From JAIXWP01 sp044371755 (GTDB lineage: Bacteria; Bacteroidota; Bacteroidia; Flavobacteriales_D; Sanyastnellaceae): 9,620 nucleotides of DNA. A model generated the notes under the pieces. It ran no database searches. It had not been told where the DNA came from and saw only the letters and a list, made by a program, of their open reading frames with translations. The stretch spans positions 1 to 9,620 of the forward strand of contig JBILSZ010000100.1 in NCBI GenBank assembly GCA_044371755.1, read 5' to 3'. Positions 1-7,581 of the stretch are shown piece by piece. Position 1 is the stretch's first letter. Each line of letters begins with the position of its first letter. A program made the position numbers and the translations under genes.

Positions 1-858
1 CGCCACATGATAGTTGTTGTATAGAACGAAGCTACTACCATTGATCTCGTAACTTTTATAGTTTCCTGTACTAAATATTTCTACCGTTCCATCATATCTA
101 TCTTGAAACTCTACTACATTTTTGTATGAATAGTTAAATACGAAAAAGGACAGCGGCACAAAGAAGATTGCATATTTAAAAAAGCCGAAGTTGATTAGAA
201 GCAAGATGATCACTAAAAAGACTCCGATGATACCAACACTAGAGAATGTGCCTAGATAGGCCAATATGATAAATACACTCCATTTTCGGGAGATAAATAG
301 TGCTTTCGGGCTGGCCCAATTATAGATGGCCGTAAAAAATGCAGGCCCAATACTCGCCGCAAAATATGCTGGTTCGCTAAAGATAGAATTCACACGTATA
401 CCGAGTCCACCTTTTACGACACCCCATTTATTCAAACCTATCCATCTAAAGTCATAGCCTGGTCTAAAGCCAACCCAAAAAGATGAAAGTTGAATTAGCC
501 CCAGGATAGAAATGATAATAGCCGCAATCATATAGTACTTGTAGAGCGTCTTTAAATTGAATTGAAAGAGCTCGACGACGTAGTGGTAAAATAAGACTGA
601 AGAGAAGAAACCGATGAAGATTTTAAAAAATTGCCCTGAAGTATTCAGTCCCATCGCGGAGTAGGTGACACCAGCAATCAATAGTGGAAGAAAGAGCAGA
701 ACAGGAGCTCTTGGCACACCGAATTTTACAAAAAATATCGGAAAGAACATTAAAAAAACCAAGTAGCTAAAATAAGCCTCAAATGGACTTGTAAAGAAGC
801 GATAAGAGCTAACAAAAATGCTCAGGAAAATCGATATAATTACAAACCAGCGAAACAT
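1..858 (-). CDS. Polysaccharide polymerase / O-antigen ligase-type membrane protein (3' end outside window)
   Basis: An open frame of 286 codons starts at the ATG at 858-856 and runs without a stop to the left edge, so the C-terminus is missing. The product is very hydrophobic, with roughly eight or nine membrane-spanning stretches (for example near residues 5-22, 28-45, 48-66, 76-95, 107-125, 160-180, 192-224 and 228-243). Residues 155-167 read RVNSIFSEPAYFA, which resembles the R-x-x-S-x-F-x-EP-x-x-x-A signature common in Wzy-type polymerases. A second small-residue motif (TFSSVGIIG, about 204-212) precedes a helix, also as in this superfamily. The likely role is joining repeat units, or transferring a finished glycan, on the outer face of the inner membrane. 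The start codon overlaps the TAA of the upstream acyltransferase by one base (TAATG), so it is part of that operon. Polymerase and ligase cannot be told apart from this fragment. Confidence 0.75.
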   Translation of the reverse strand, partial: MFRWFVIISIFLSIFVSSYRFFTSPFEAYFSYLVFLMFFPIFFVKFGVPRAPVLLFLPLLIAGVTYSAMGLNTSGQFFKIFIGFFSSVLFYHYVVELFQFNLKTLYKYYMIAAIIISILGLIQLSSFWVGFRPGYDFRWIGLNKWGVVKGGLGIRVNSIFSEPAYFAASIGPAFFTAIYNWASPKALFISRKWSVFIILAYLGTFSSVGIIGVFLVIILLLINFGFFKYAIFFVPLSFFVFNYSYKNVVEFQDRYDGTVEIFSTGNYKSYEINGSSFVLYNNYHVA

Positions 859-2084
859 TAATTTGATTTTGCATTTTCTCCGCTGATGATATTACTAACA
901 GCCTTTTTCATATTGATAAAAGGTTTTTCTATATAGTAATAACTCAGAGAGGCTACTAATATAGTTATAAAGAGAACGCAACTATATATAGAAAGTGCTT
1001 CCCAGGGATTTAGGTCGCGTCCGTAATGAAAAACGTCTCTTGCCATGTAAATTACAAAAGTGGTCACTGCCATGTGATACATGTAAATGCCGAATGAGAT
1101 TTTACCTAGAAAATCGAATATTGGATTCTCTAGTTTGAGTAACGAATTCGGATTGGAGGATACGTTTAAGATAATTATAAGAAAACAAAATGAGTACAAC
1201 AAATGAACTCCATCCTGAATACCCATAGGAATGATCAAAATCCCAAGAAATAACGTTAGAATTGACAATATCAACAGTGCAGGATGGTAGACGAGCTTGA
1301 GTAAATTTTGCTTTTTGTAATAAAGAACATAAGCTCCCATTGCTCCAATAGACATACATTCCAACTTTGACATGGCAAGGAATTTTTTCAAAACCAGAAT
1401 GACCCCATGATCAGAAAATTTTGATAAAATCAGGACACCCGTTTTTATCAGAAGAATCCCTATGGTGAAAAAGATGATTGTTCTGATAAAATTCTTTGAC
1501 TTAGTAATAAACCATGGCCAAATAAGGTAGAACTGCTCTTCCACTCCAATAGACCACAGTTGGCCTATATTTGGAACAGCGGTACGGTAGATGCTGAATG
1601 CAAGGTTTGGCAAGAAGAAAACGAATAGTGCGAGATTTTGCCAGAAGTATAGATTAAAATTTCTGTCTTGAACAGATATTATAAAGAAGTCAAATTGAGG
1701 AAGGATAAAAAACCCAAGAATTAGCATTACAAAATATAGTGGCCAAATTCTCAGTATTCTTCTGATGTAAAATTGTTTGACATTGATTTTTCCAGTTGCG
1801 TCTCTCTCAGCAAAAAGTAAATAGGTGATGAGAAAGCCTGAGAGTACAAAAAACATTATAACACCCAACGGGCCTGCATTCGAAATGTAGGGAGTAAGAA
1901 TACTAATTTCTTTTTTTAATACTGACTCTAGTGGAGTTGGATAACTAATAAGATCTAAGTCTAGCCAGTGACTTCCGAAGCCAAGGAATTTTTTGATGAG
2001 TTCTACATGGGTGAAAATCACAGCACAAGCCGCAATAAATCGCAACCCATTCAAACCTGGGAAATAAATTTTCAACTGACTCAT
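858..2084 (-). CDS. Acyltransferase 3 (OafA/YrhL-type) membrane O-acyltransferase
   Basis: The 408-residue polytopic protein has the hallmarks of the acyltransferase 3 family, which moves acyl (often acetyl) groups from the cytoplasmic side onto extracytoplasmic sugars. Visible motifs are GLNGLRFIAA at 10-19 with R15, the conserved helix-1 histidine H26 in FTH, MFFVLSGFLIT at 77-87, the basic FYIRRILRIWPLYF at 105-118, and QLWSIGVEEQFYLIWP at 175-190. Near residue 337 a YMYH element occurs, as in many homologues. About ten hydrophobic segments span the length, and no extra SGNH domain is fused at the C-terminus, so this is the short form. It follows the GT4 gene after 20 bases and overlaps the polymerase-like gene by one base. 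From this context it probably acylates the glycan built by the operon; the sugar and the acyl group cannot be read from sequence. Confidence 0.9.
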   Translation of the reverse strand: MSQLKIYFPGLNGLRFIAACAVIFTHVELIKKFLGFGSHWLDLDLISYPTPLESVLKKEISILTPYISNAGPLGVIMFFVLSGFLITYLLFAERDATGKINVKQFYIRRILRIWPLYFVMLILGFFILPQFDFFIISVQDRNFNLYFWQNLALFVFFLPNLAFSIYRTAVPNIGQLWSIGVEEQFYLIWPWFITKSKNFIRTIIFFTIGILLIKTGVLILSKFSDHGVILVLKKFLAMSKLECMSIGAMGAYVLYYKKQNLLKLVYHPALLILSILTLFLGILIIPMGIQDGVHLLYSFCFLIIILNVSSNPNSLLKLENPIFDFLGKISFGIYMYHMAVTTFVIYMARDVFHYGRDLNPWEALSIYSCVLFITILVASLSYYYIEKPFINMKKAVSNIISGENAKSN

Positions 2085-2104
2085 GACACTACTAGTTGGC
2101 GAAT

Positions 2105-3268
2105 TTAGTGAATTCCCAATCTTTTACGCATTTCATTAATCGTCAACTCTGACACATTTAACCATGAAAATCGGGACTTCACCAAAATCCTTCCTTCTTC
2201 GCCCATTTGATGTATTTGATTTTTACTCATTTTCATCACTGAATTCAGAACATTCAAAATCCCTTCTTGGTTTGCTGGCGGAAATAAAAAACCACTCTCA
2301 TTATTTCTCACCATTAGATTGGTAGCACCTACATCACTTGCCAATACGCAAAGTCCCCTTGCCATTGCCTCTAAAATTACGTTGGGCATTCCTTCAGAAT
2401 GTGAAGGACAAATCAAGACTTGACAACCATCAATGATTCTTAAAATATCTTGTCTTTCTTTCTGTTCACCGTGATACAAAACGTCACTTCGTTTTAGTCT
2501 CTTTGACTGAGGTATAGGGCCAACAAATTCAAAAATTAAATCTGTGGATTCTGGTAATTTTAAAATCACCTCATTAAGTTCTTCTATTCCTTTTCTGCGT
2601 TCATAGCGACCAATGAACAGAATTTTTACTGGACCTTCTTGAATTGGCTTGGAATCGATAATCCAAGCATCATCAATGGCAGTAGGCACTTCAACAATCT
2701 TACTGGAATTTACTCCAATACTTTTGATTAGTTCTGTAATTTTCGATCCGTACGAAAACACATAATCTGCATTTGTTGAAATCCATAATGCCGGCCCCTT
2801 CAACAACATTTTCTTCAATCTCATAGAGAATGATCCGCCAAGTTGGAACATTTCATAACCGTGAAACTTCACTGCAATCGGCGGCAACGACTCTCCTTTC
2901 TTTTTCTTTTCTATAAAGTACCAACCCGTGAATCCTTTCGTATAAATAAAGTCAAAGTCTGAAAGAGTATTCTTAAACTTTTCATAAACCTGTGTGGAGT
3001 AGCTATAGCTTGATTTGATGTAATGTCCTGGAAATCCATTTCCTTTGGGAAATCGAAAAGTAAAAATCTCCAACTTCGCATCACTATGTACGTCCAAAGA
3101 TTGCTTTACCTCTTCTAAACTAGGTAACCGCTGACCTTCAAAAACACAATGCACCAAGGTTACTTGAATTCCCTGAGCAATAAGGTTTTTAACTAGACCA
3201 TGAGAATGCTTTTGCATTCCTCCTATTACGAAAGGGGTGATTCCATCGGTGATAAATAGTACTTTCAT
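2105..3268 (-). CDS. Family 4 (GT-B) glycosyltransferase
   Basis: The 387-residue product has the two-domain GT-B layout of GT4 enzymes, which transfer a sugar from a nucleotide-sugar donor with retention of configuration. The N-terminal domain opens with a beta strand and a glycine-rich loop (FITDGITPFVIGGMQKH, 5-21) typical of acceptor-side binding. The C-terminal domain starts near 214 with VKILFIGRYERRKGIEE, followed by a donor-binding segment with the E-x7-E pair E292/E300 in EGMPNVILE, and then the ARGLCVLASDVGA strand-turn (303-315). No signal peptide or membrane span is visible, so it should act at the cytoplasmic face of the membrane on a lipid-linked acceptor. The ATG overlaps the TGA of the preceding gene by four bases (ATGA), indicating translational coupling. 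Donor and acceptor are unknown. Confidence 0.92.
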   Translation of the reverse strand: MKVLFITDGITPFVIGGMQKHSHGLVKNLIAQGIQVTLVHCVFEGQRLPSLEEVKQSLDVHSDAKLEIFTFRFPKGNGFPGHYIKSSYSYSTQVYEKFKNTLSDFDFIYTKGFTGWYFIEKKKKGESLPPIAVKFHGYEMFQLGGSFSMRLKKMLLKGPALWISTNADYVFSYGSKITELIKSIGVNSSKIVEVPTAIDDAWIIDSKPIQEGPVKILFIGRYERRKGIEELNEVILKLPESTDLIFEFVGPIPQSKRLKRSDVLYHGEQKERQDILRIIDGCQVLICPSHSEGMPNVILEAMARGLCVLASDVGATNLMVRNNESGFLFPPANQEGILNVLNSVMKMSKNQIHQMGEEGRILVKSRFSWLNVSELTINEMRKRLGIH

Positions 3269-4617
3269 TGATTGTCCTCCCTTGAATCTCCACCTTCCAT
3301 TAATTGTTCTTGAATTGAAAAATCACCAAGAACCTTATAGCTTGAAAAATGATATGCGTTTAAGTTGTTCTTTTCAAAAAATGTTTTTCGATTGATTGAA
3401 GAAGCACTTAAAAATAAGTTCTTGAATTGATCAAAATTTCTAAAGTAAACACTTTCTAGTGTACTCCCTTTTATTGGGAAGCCATCATCTACAAAACTTC
3501 CAACAATCATTTTATAACCTGTAAAAAGTCTTTCGTAAACGATGCTTGAATAGGATGCCACTCCTATATCTACTTTCTCAAATTGATCAACGGATCGTTC
3601 GTTTAATGGAGCTACTTCAAATCTGTCACCTAGCACAGACCGGTAATATGATAAAACATCCTCCACGTTCATCTTCTTTTCCTTCGGGTGTAAAAAAAGT
3701 AGCACCTTGAGCTGTGGTTGCTCATCAAGCAATAACGAAATATTTTGAAGTACCCACTCTTCAAGTTTTAAGGACTCTGCTGATCCCAGATGATTCTCCT
3801 GATTTCTAGCCCAACTTCCATGAGAATAAAAACCGAGATGATATTGCGGTGATTTACTTTCACAGTTGATATACTTATCTATATAAGTGTATCCTGCCTC
3901 AGGAATCCACCTCAATATTTTCTCACACCTAATTGTACTTTTATAAAGTAAATCTCTCTCTTCTTGCTGATACGGTGTCACTAACACAATCTCATCTGCA
4001 ATCATCACGTGATTATGATCTCTGAGTGGATTCACAGATGGTATAAATACCACTTTAATTTCTTTTCTCCGCAGCAAATAGGAGGTTAGATTTGCGTCCT
4101 TTTCATACGGTAAAAAATCATATACTTTTTTTCCTCTCATCAATGAAATAAGCGATACGCTAGCGTCTGTTTCATAAACATCCCTAATCAATAATGCTCT
4201 GTTGGCTCGTCCTTCTTTATAAAACATACACCTCAAACTCACAGAAAAGCCAAGCACTAAAAAAATCAAAGTCTCCTGAAAGCGATACGGATTGCCCGTT
4301 ATAGAACCTTTCCAAATAATTTTTCCGATTTTCTCATTAGTCGAACATTCTACGTAATTAAGCGCAAGATCTTGGTTGCCTTTTTTGTAGTAGAGCAGAA
4401 AAGTATCTGTATCGGCTAAATGTACGGGAACGTATGAAGGAGCAATCATACGTTTTAACACTCTGAAAAATTCCTTAAAACCAATGAACGCATCATTCTC
4501 TGCTCGCCTATTAAGTTTGAATGAAAGGTTTTTCACTAAGCATTGCCAAATGAGCCATTCATCCGACTCCTTCTTGAATCTATGTCTTTGACGGACAAAA
4601 GCGAGAGCGGTTTCCAT
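3265..4617 (-). CDS. Uncharacterised glycan-operon protein, possible GT-B glycosyl/nonulosonyltransferase
   Basis: I do not recognise this 450-residue protein as a named family. I chose the ATG at 4617-4615, four bases after the phosphatase stop; an in-frame TTG at 4641 would add eight residues inside the upstream gene and looks less likely. Residues 1-60 are basic and helical. One hydrophobic stretch (about 115-131) may be buried or a weak membrane contact. The C-terminal half alternates strands and helices: LGFYSHGSWAR (261-271), KVLLFLHPKEK (304-314) with H310-P311, and IGVASYSSIVYERL (351-364) with S357-S358 and E362. An HP followed by an SS element is reminiscent of the CMP-binding motifs of bacterial sialyltransferases, but DDG (377-379) lies after rather than before them, so the canonical motif order is not met. 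Its place directly after neuB and the phosphatase makes a transferase for the resulting sugar a reasonable but unproven idea. It ends in an ATGA overlap with the GT4 gene. Confidence 0.8.
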   Translation of the reverse strand: METALAFVRQRHRFKKESDEWLIWQCLVKNLSFKLNRRAENDAFIGFKEFFRVLKRMIAPSYVPVHLADTDTFLLYYKKGNQDLALNYVECSTNEKIGKIIWKGSITGNPYRFQETLIFLVLGFSVSLRCMFYKEGRANRALLIRDVYETDASVSLISLMRGKKVYDFLPYEKDANLTSYLLRRKEIKVVFIPSVNPLRDHNHVMIADEIVLVTPYQQEERDLLYKSTIRCEKILRWIPEAGYTYIDKYINCESKSPQYHLGFYSHGSWARNQENHLGSAESLKLEEWVLQNISLLLDEQPQLKVLLFLHPKEKKMNVEDVLSYYRSVLGDRFEVAPLNERSVDQFEKVDIGVASYSSIVYERLFTGYKMIVGSFVDDGFPIKGSTLESVYFRNFDQFKNLFLSASSINRKTFFEKNNLNAYHFSSYKVLGDFSIQEQLMEGGDSREDNQ

Positions 4618-4621
4618 TAAA

Positions 4622-5140
4622 TTATATGATTGTGCCTTCAATAATTTTAGACATAAGCGTATTCCAGTTACCAGACTCTTTGATAATTCTTTCTACGAAT
4701 TCACGAAAAGCCCCATCTCCTCCGCGAGTCTCGAGTTGCCATGTTGCCATATCACTAATGTACTTTGGAGCGTTGGACGGAGTCGCTGATAATCCTGCCG
4801 CTCGTATTACCTGAAGGTCGTTCAAATCATCCCCGATGTAAGCAAGATCTTGCCATCCTAAAGAACGCTCGTTTAGTATCTCTTGAATCACTTGATATTT
4901 ATTGCGCACACCTTGTCTGAGCAAATTAATATTAAGTTTACTTGCTCTTCGTGCTACTATTTCAGTATTCTCTCCCGTTATAATACCAACTTCAATCTCC
5001 ATTGCACGCGCAAACATTACACCTGCGCTATCATACGTGTGAAATTTCTTGAGCTCGTTTCCAAGATTATCATAATACATCCCGCCATCTGTCCAGACGC
5101 CGTCAATGTCTGTTAGAATTAATTTTGGAAGCCCAATCAT
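4622..5140 (-). CDS. KdsC-type HAD phosphatase, probable nonulosonate-9-phosphate phosphatase
   Basis: The 172-residue soluble protein is a cap-less C0 HAD phosphatase of the KDO-8-phosphate phosphatase type. Visible catalytic motifs are the nucleophile/acid pair D11 and D13 in LTDIDGVWTDG, motif II T55 in IITGE, K81 in NKYQ, and motif III GDDLND at 103-108. The C-terminal RGGDGAFRE (139-147) is typical of KdsC relatives, which work as tetramers. Length matches the family. A kdsC role in lipopolysaccharide core synthesis is possible, but the gene overlaps neuB by four bases (ATGA) and no kdsA is nearby. I therefore infer that it removes the 9-phosphate from the product of the adjacent synthase, as the homologous KDN-9-phosphate phosphatase of Bacteroides thetaiotaomicron does. 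Exact substrate (Neu5Ac-9-P, KDN-9-P or other) is not decided by the sequence. Confidence 0.88.
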   Translation of the reverse strand: MIGLPKLILTDIDGVWTDGGMYYDNLGNELKKFHTYDSAGVMFARAMEIEVGIITGENTEIVARRASKLNINLLRQGVRNKYQVIQEILNERSLGWQDLAYIGDDLNDLQVIRAAGLSATPSNAPKYISDMATWQLETRGGDGAFREFVERIIKESGNWNTLMSKIIEGTII

Positions 5141-6180
5141 TGAAGCATCTCATTATAAATGATTTCTCCTTTGGAAATAATTTGAGTGGTGCGTTTTCCA
5201 ACAACACTATCCTTTTCTGCCCATTTAAATCCATCACCTGGAGACAACATACAGAGGTGTTCTGATTGAATGACGGTGCCAACTGGAAGATCAATAACAG
5301 CGGCTATCGAACGCTCGAGCTTTGTTCTAGCTGCTTTCACTGAGTCATCGATAAAGATATCTTCTACACCGAAGGAAAGCTCGAGATTTCTAATATCCCT
5401 CATCATTCTAAACATTCCATCGATCGCAAGCGAACCTGCTTGATCTGTTCCTTTTAATTTGCGATCAAGAGTGATATGCTTTTCAATAATTTTCGCCCCC
5501 ATAGCCACAGCAGCTATTGGTGTTGAAATACCGATGGTATGATCACTATATCCTATTGTATATTGAGGATAATTTTTCTGAAGAAACTTAATGGTATTAA
5601 GATTTACATTCTGATATTGGGTTGGATACTCAGAAACACAATGGAGAATTGAAATATCAGAATGGTGTCTAGAAATCACTTCCAACGCGTCGTCTAACTC
5701 CTTCTTCCCTGCCATTCCTGTTGAGATAATAATAGGAACCTTCGTTTCCGCAAGTGCATCCAATAATGGAAGATTGGTTAAATCTCTTGACGCAACTTTC
5801 AATTTATCCGGAGTAAAATACTTGAAAATGGAAAGACAGCCTTTTGCGCATAAAGTCTCCACAAAATCTAACCCCTGAGCTTTAGCATATTTGTAGCAAT
5901 CAAAATGCTGTTCATCACTCAATTCAAGAAATGCTCGATGCTCACCATACGTTTTTCCGAAAGAGTGAATACTGTCATAAGGTTTTTTCATTTGTGAAAA
6001 TGACAGTTCCTCGTTCAAGTCGCGTTTCGTCAACTTAACGGCATCCATTCTTCTAAGCTCGTAACCAAACAGTTGATCTGTTACTGGCCTAGCTGCTACA
6101 TCAATTAACAATTTTGCGAGATCGACAGAACCATTGTGGTTTTGACCAATCTCACCAATCACGTAAACTTGATTATTCAT
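5137..6180 (-). CDS. neuB: NeuB-family nonulosonic acid (sialic acid/KDN-type) synthase, 9-phosphate-like branch
   Basis: The enzyme condenses phosphoenolpyruvate with a six-carbon mannose-type sugar (free or 6-phosphate) to give a nine-carbon sialic-acid-like sugar. The TIM-barrel domain carries EIGQNHNG (10-17), KVASRD (128-133), STGM (153-156), GYSDHT (210-215) and EKHITLD (233-239); a C-terminal SAF/antifreeze-like domain follows from about 288 (ERSIAAV to EIIYNEM). The segment PYDSIHSFGKTYGEHR (67-82) resembles the matching part of animal Neu5Ac-9-phosphate synthase (NANS) more than that of E. coli or Neisseria NeuB, and DAVKLTKRDL (46-55) replaces the usual DAVKFQ-type stretch. I chose the ATG at 6180, giving 347 residues; a TTG codon just before it is possible but unnecessary. 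It is the first gene of the leftward operon and has its own probable promoter. Family assignment is firm; the phosphorylated substrate is inference. Confidence 0.93.
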   Translation of the reverse strand: MNNQVYVIGEIGQNHNGSVDLAKLLIDVAARPVTDQLFGYELRRMDAVKLTKRDLNEELSFSQMKKPYDSIHSFGKTYGEHRAFLELSDEQHFDCYKYAKAQGLDFVETLCAKGCLSIFKYFTPDKLKVASRDLTNLPLLDALAETKVPIIISTGMAGKKELDDALEVISRHHSDISILHCVSEYPTQYQNVNLNTIKFLQKNYPQYTIGYSDHTIGISTPIAAVAMGAKIIEKHITLDRKLKGTDQAGSLAIDGMFRMMRDIRNLELSFGVEDIFIDDSVKAARTKLERSIAAVIDLPVGTVIQSEHLCMLSPGDGFKWAEKDSVVGKRTTQIISKGEIIYNEMLQ

Positions 6181-6215
6181 CAATTATAGTTAAGGATTCA
6201 AATAGACAACATTTG

Positions 6216-6223
6216 CAAAAGTA
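6216..6223 (-). promoter_or_regulatory. Probable -7 box of the neuB operon promoter
   Basis: Read on the minus strand this is TACTTTTG, an exact match to the Bacteroidota -7 consensus TAnnTTTG. It lies 35 bases before the neuB ATG, which would give a leader of about 30 bases. No convincing TTTG (-33 element) is found 17-23 bases further upstream, so the assignment rests on the -7 box and position alone. Confidence 0.45.
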
Positions 6224-6300
6224 CAAAAACCTTTCAATACACATCTTTTGATTAGTATCGGTTGGCTTTAATGTTTTATTAATTCCTTAAATACATTGTA

Positions 6301-6340
6301 GAAAAATCGAACCGAGTTTGGTAAATGCTAATATCTCGGT
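6301..6340 (-). terminator. Weak hairpin with T-run at the end of the ThiF-rhodanese gene
   Basis: ACCGAG (6311-6316) and CTCGGT (6335-6340) can pair as a six-base stem, followed on the minus strand by TCGATTTTTC. The loop is long (18 bases) and contains the stop codon, so part of the stem lies in the coding sequence and would be covered by ribosomes. It may give partial termination before neuB; it is not a strong intrinsic terminator. Confidence 0.25.
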
Positions 6341-7488
6341 AATGTAGGATCCACTTCGCTCATCCAGCCAAGTATCCCCCCCTTTAAATTAACTAAATTA
6401 GTATAACCGTGCTGTTCCTCTAGGTAGCGAATTGCATTTGCGCTGCGAACTCCGCTGCGACAATACACCACGACTTCTTTATCGTTTGGAATTTCTAAGC
6501 ACCTTATTGTAAATTGAGAAAGAGGAATCAAAGTGCCGCCGATACTCACAATGTCACTTTCATCTTGCTCACGTACATCGACCAGAGTTAGGTCTTTGGA
6601 AGCATCAAGCCACTCCTTCAATTCAGTGGGAGAACATTCTTTTAACATAGATAGAGATAGATTGGTTCGAAGGCAAAACTCGTCATAATCTATCAATTTT
6701 TCAAGTGTTATTTCTCCTGTGTATAGCGGATTTAAAGGCTTTTTATTGATAACGAAATGAATCGTTTCATAATTTTTTAAATCAAAAATCAATAAGTGCC
6801 CTGATAATGTTGGCTTATAAAGCAAAGTAAGTAGTGTTTCTTGCGCCATCACATTGGCAATAATGGAACAAATGGAAGCCATCGTTCCCGCAATTCCGCA
6901 ATCGGGCGCCAACTCGCTGCTAGGTGGCTCTGGAAAGACGTCTCGATAATTAGGGCCTACATCATCCTTTTGATCTTTAAAATTAAAAACAGAGACTTGC
7001 CCTTGCCATTGGTGCATTGCGCCCATAACCATTGGAATGCCCAAATGATATGAAACATCGCACAAGCAATAGCGCGTAGCAAAATTGTCAGTGGCATCTA
7101 CCACTATATCGGCTCGATCAAGAAGTTCTAGCGCATTTTTTCCAGACAATCGCTCTTGATGCGTTATGATCTGTAGCTGCGAATCCATTGCGCGCAGCCT
7201 TCGCGCCGCACATTCGACCTTGGGCTTTCCGATATCGGATTCATCATAAAGCCATTGGCGGCCCAGATTTGTTTCTTCTATTAAATCATGATCGATTAAT
7301 ACTAGTGTGCCAATGCCGGAACTAGCGAGTGAGACCAGCAGCGGGCAGCCCAATCCGCCGCAGCCCACTACCGCCACATGAGCGTTTCTAAATGAAAAGA
7401 GGGCATCGTCCCCCATAGAAGGAAGCCTTGAAAGTGCAATGTGTCGAGGACGCAGATGATTCATAAAATAGCTCTGCAAGGTATTCAT
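6328..7488 (-). CDS. ThiF/MoeB/HesA-family adenylyltransferase fused to rhodanese domain
   Basis: The 386-residue protein joins an E1-like adenylating domain (about 15-250) to a C-terminal rhodanese domain (about 283-380). The first domain has the nucleotide loop GCGGLG (42-47), D66, NLGRQ (74-78), K90 and DATDNF (131-136), plus a conserved cysteine C197 in APDCGIAG where MOCS3/Uba4-type enzymes carry their reactive cysteine. The rhodanese loop is CRSGVRS with C343 as the sulfur carrier. Such MoeB-R proteins activate the C-terminal Gly-Gly of a MoaD- or ThiS-like carrier and help put sulfur on it, for molybdopterin, thiamine or related pathways. Classic zinc-binding CxxC pairs are missing: PNYRDVFPEPP (179-189) has Asn and Asp in place of the cysteines, and no cysteines appear near 250-258. 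No carrier protein gene is adjacent, so the pathway is open. ATG 7488 was used; the ATG at 7464 is a plausible alternative. No good promoter box was found upstream. Confidence 0.88.
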   Translation of the reverse strand: MNTLQSYFMNHLRPRHIALSRLPSMGDDALFSFRNAHVAVVGCGGLGCPLLVSLASSGIGTLVLIDHDLIEETNLGRQWLYDESDIGKPKVECAARRLRAMDSQLQIITHQERLSGKNALELLDRADIVVDATDNFATRYCLCDVSYHLGIPMVMGAMHQWQGQVSVFNFKDQKDDVGPNYRDVFPEPPSSELAPDCGIAGTMASICSIIANVMAQETLLTLLYKPTLSGHLLIFDLKNYETIHFVINKKPLNPLYTGEITLEKLIDYDEFCLRTNLSLSMLKECSPTELKEWLDASKDLTLVDVREQDESDIVSIGGTLIPLSQFTIRCLEIPNDKEVVVYCRSGVRSANAIRYLEEQHGYTNLVNLKGGILGWMSEVDPTLPRY

Positions 7489-7581
7489 TGCACCCTTGAT
7501 TCGCCAAAAACAGGTGTTAAAGAAAGATATGGAAAACCATTACAAAAACAACTATCACATTGTTTTTCAATAATTTATTTC

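Noticed and set aside
6181..6183. TTG as neuB start, and likewise TTG at 4641-4639 for the 450-residue protein
   Set aside because: An ATG follows one codon (neuB) or eight codons later in each case; the ATG of the 450-residue protein gives a clean four-base gap after the upstream stop, so ATG was preferred.
6268..6282. TTAAT/ATTAA inverted repeat before neuB
   Set aside because: The five-base A/T stem is expected by chance in such AT-rich DNA.
7522..7529. Minus-strand TATCTTTC as a promoter -7 box for the ThiF-rhodanese gene
   Set aside because: It has one mismatch to TAnnTTTG, and the nearest TTTG is only 13 bases upstream, too close for a -33 element.
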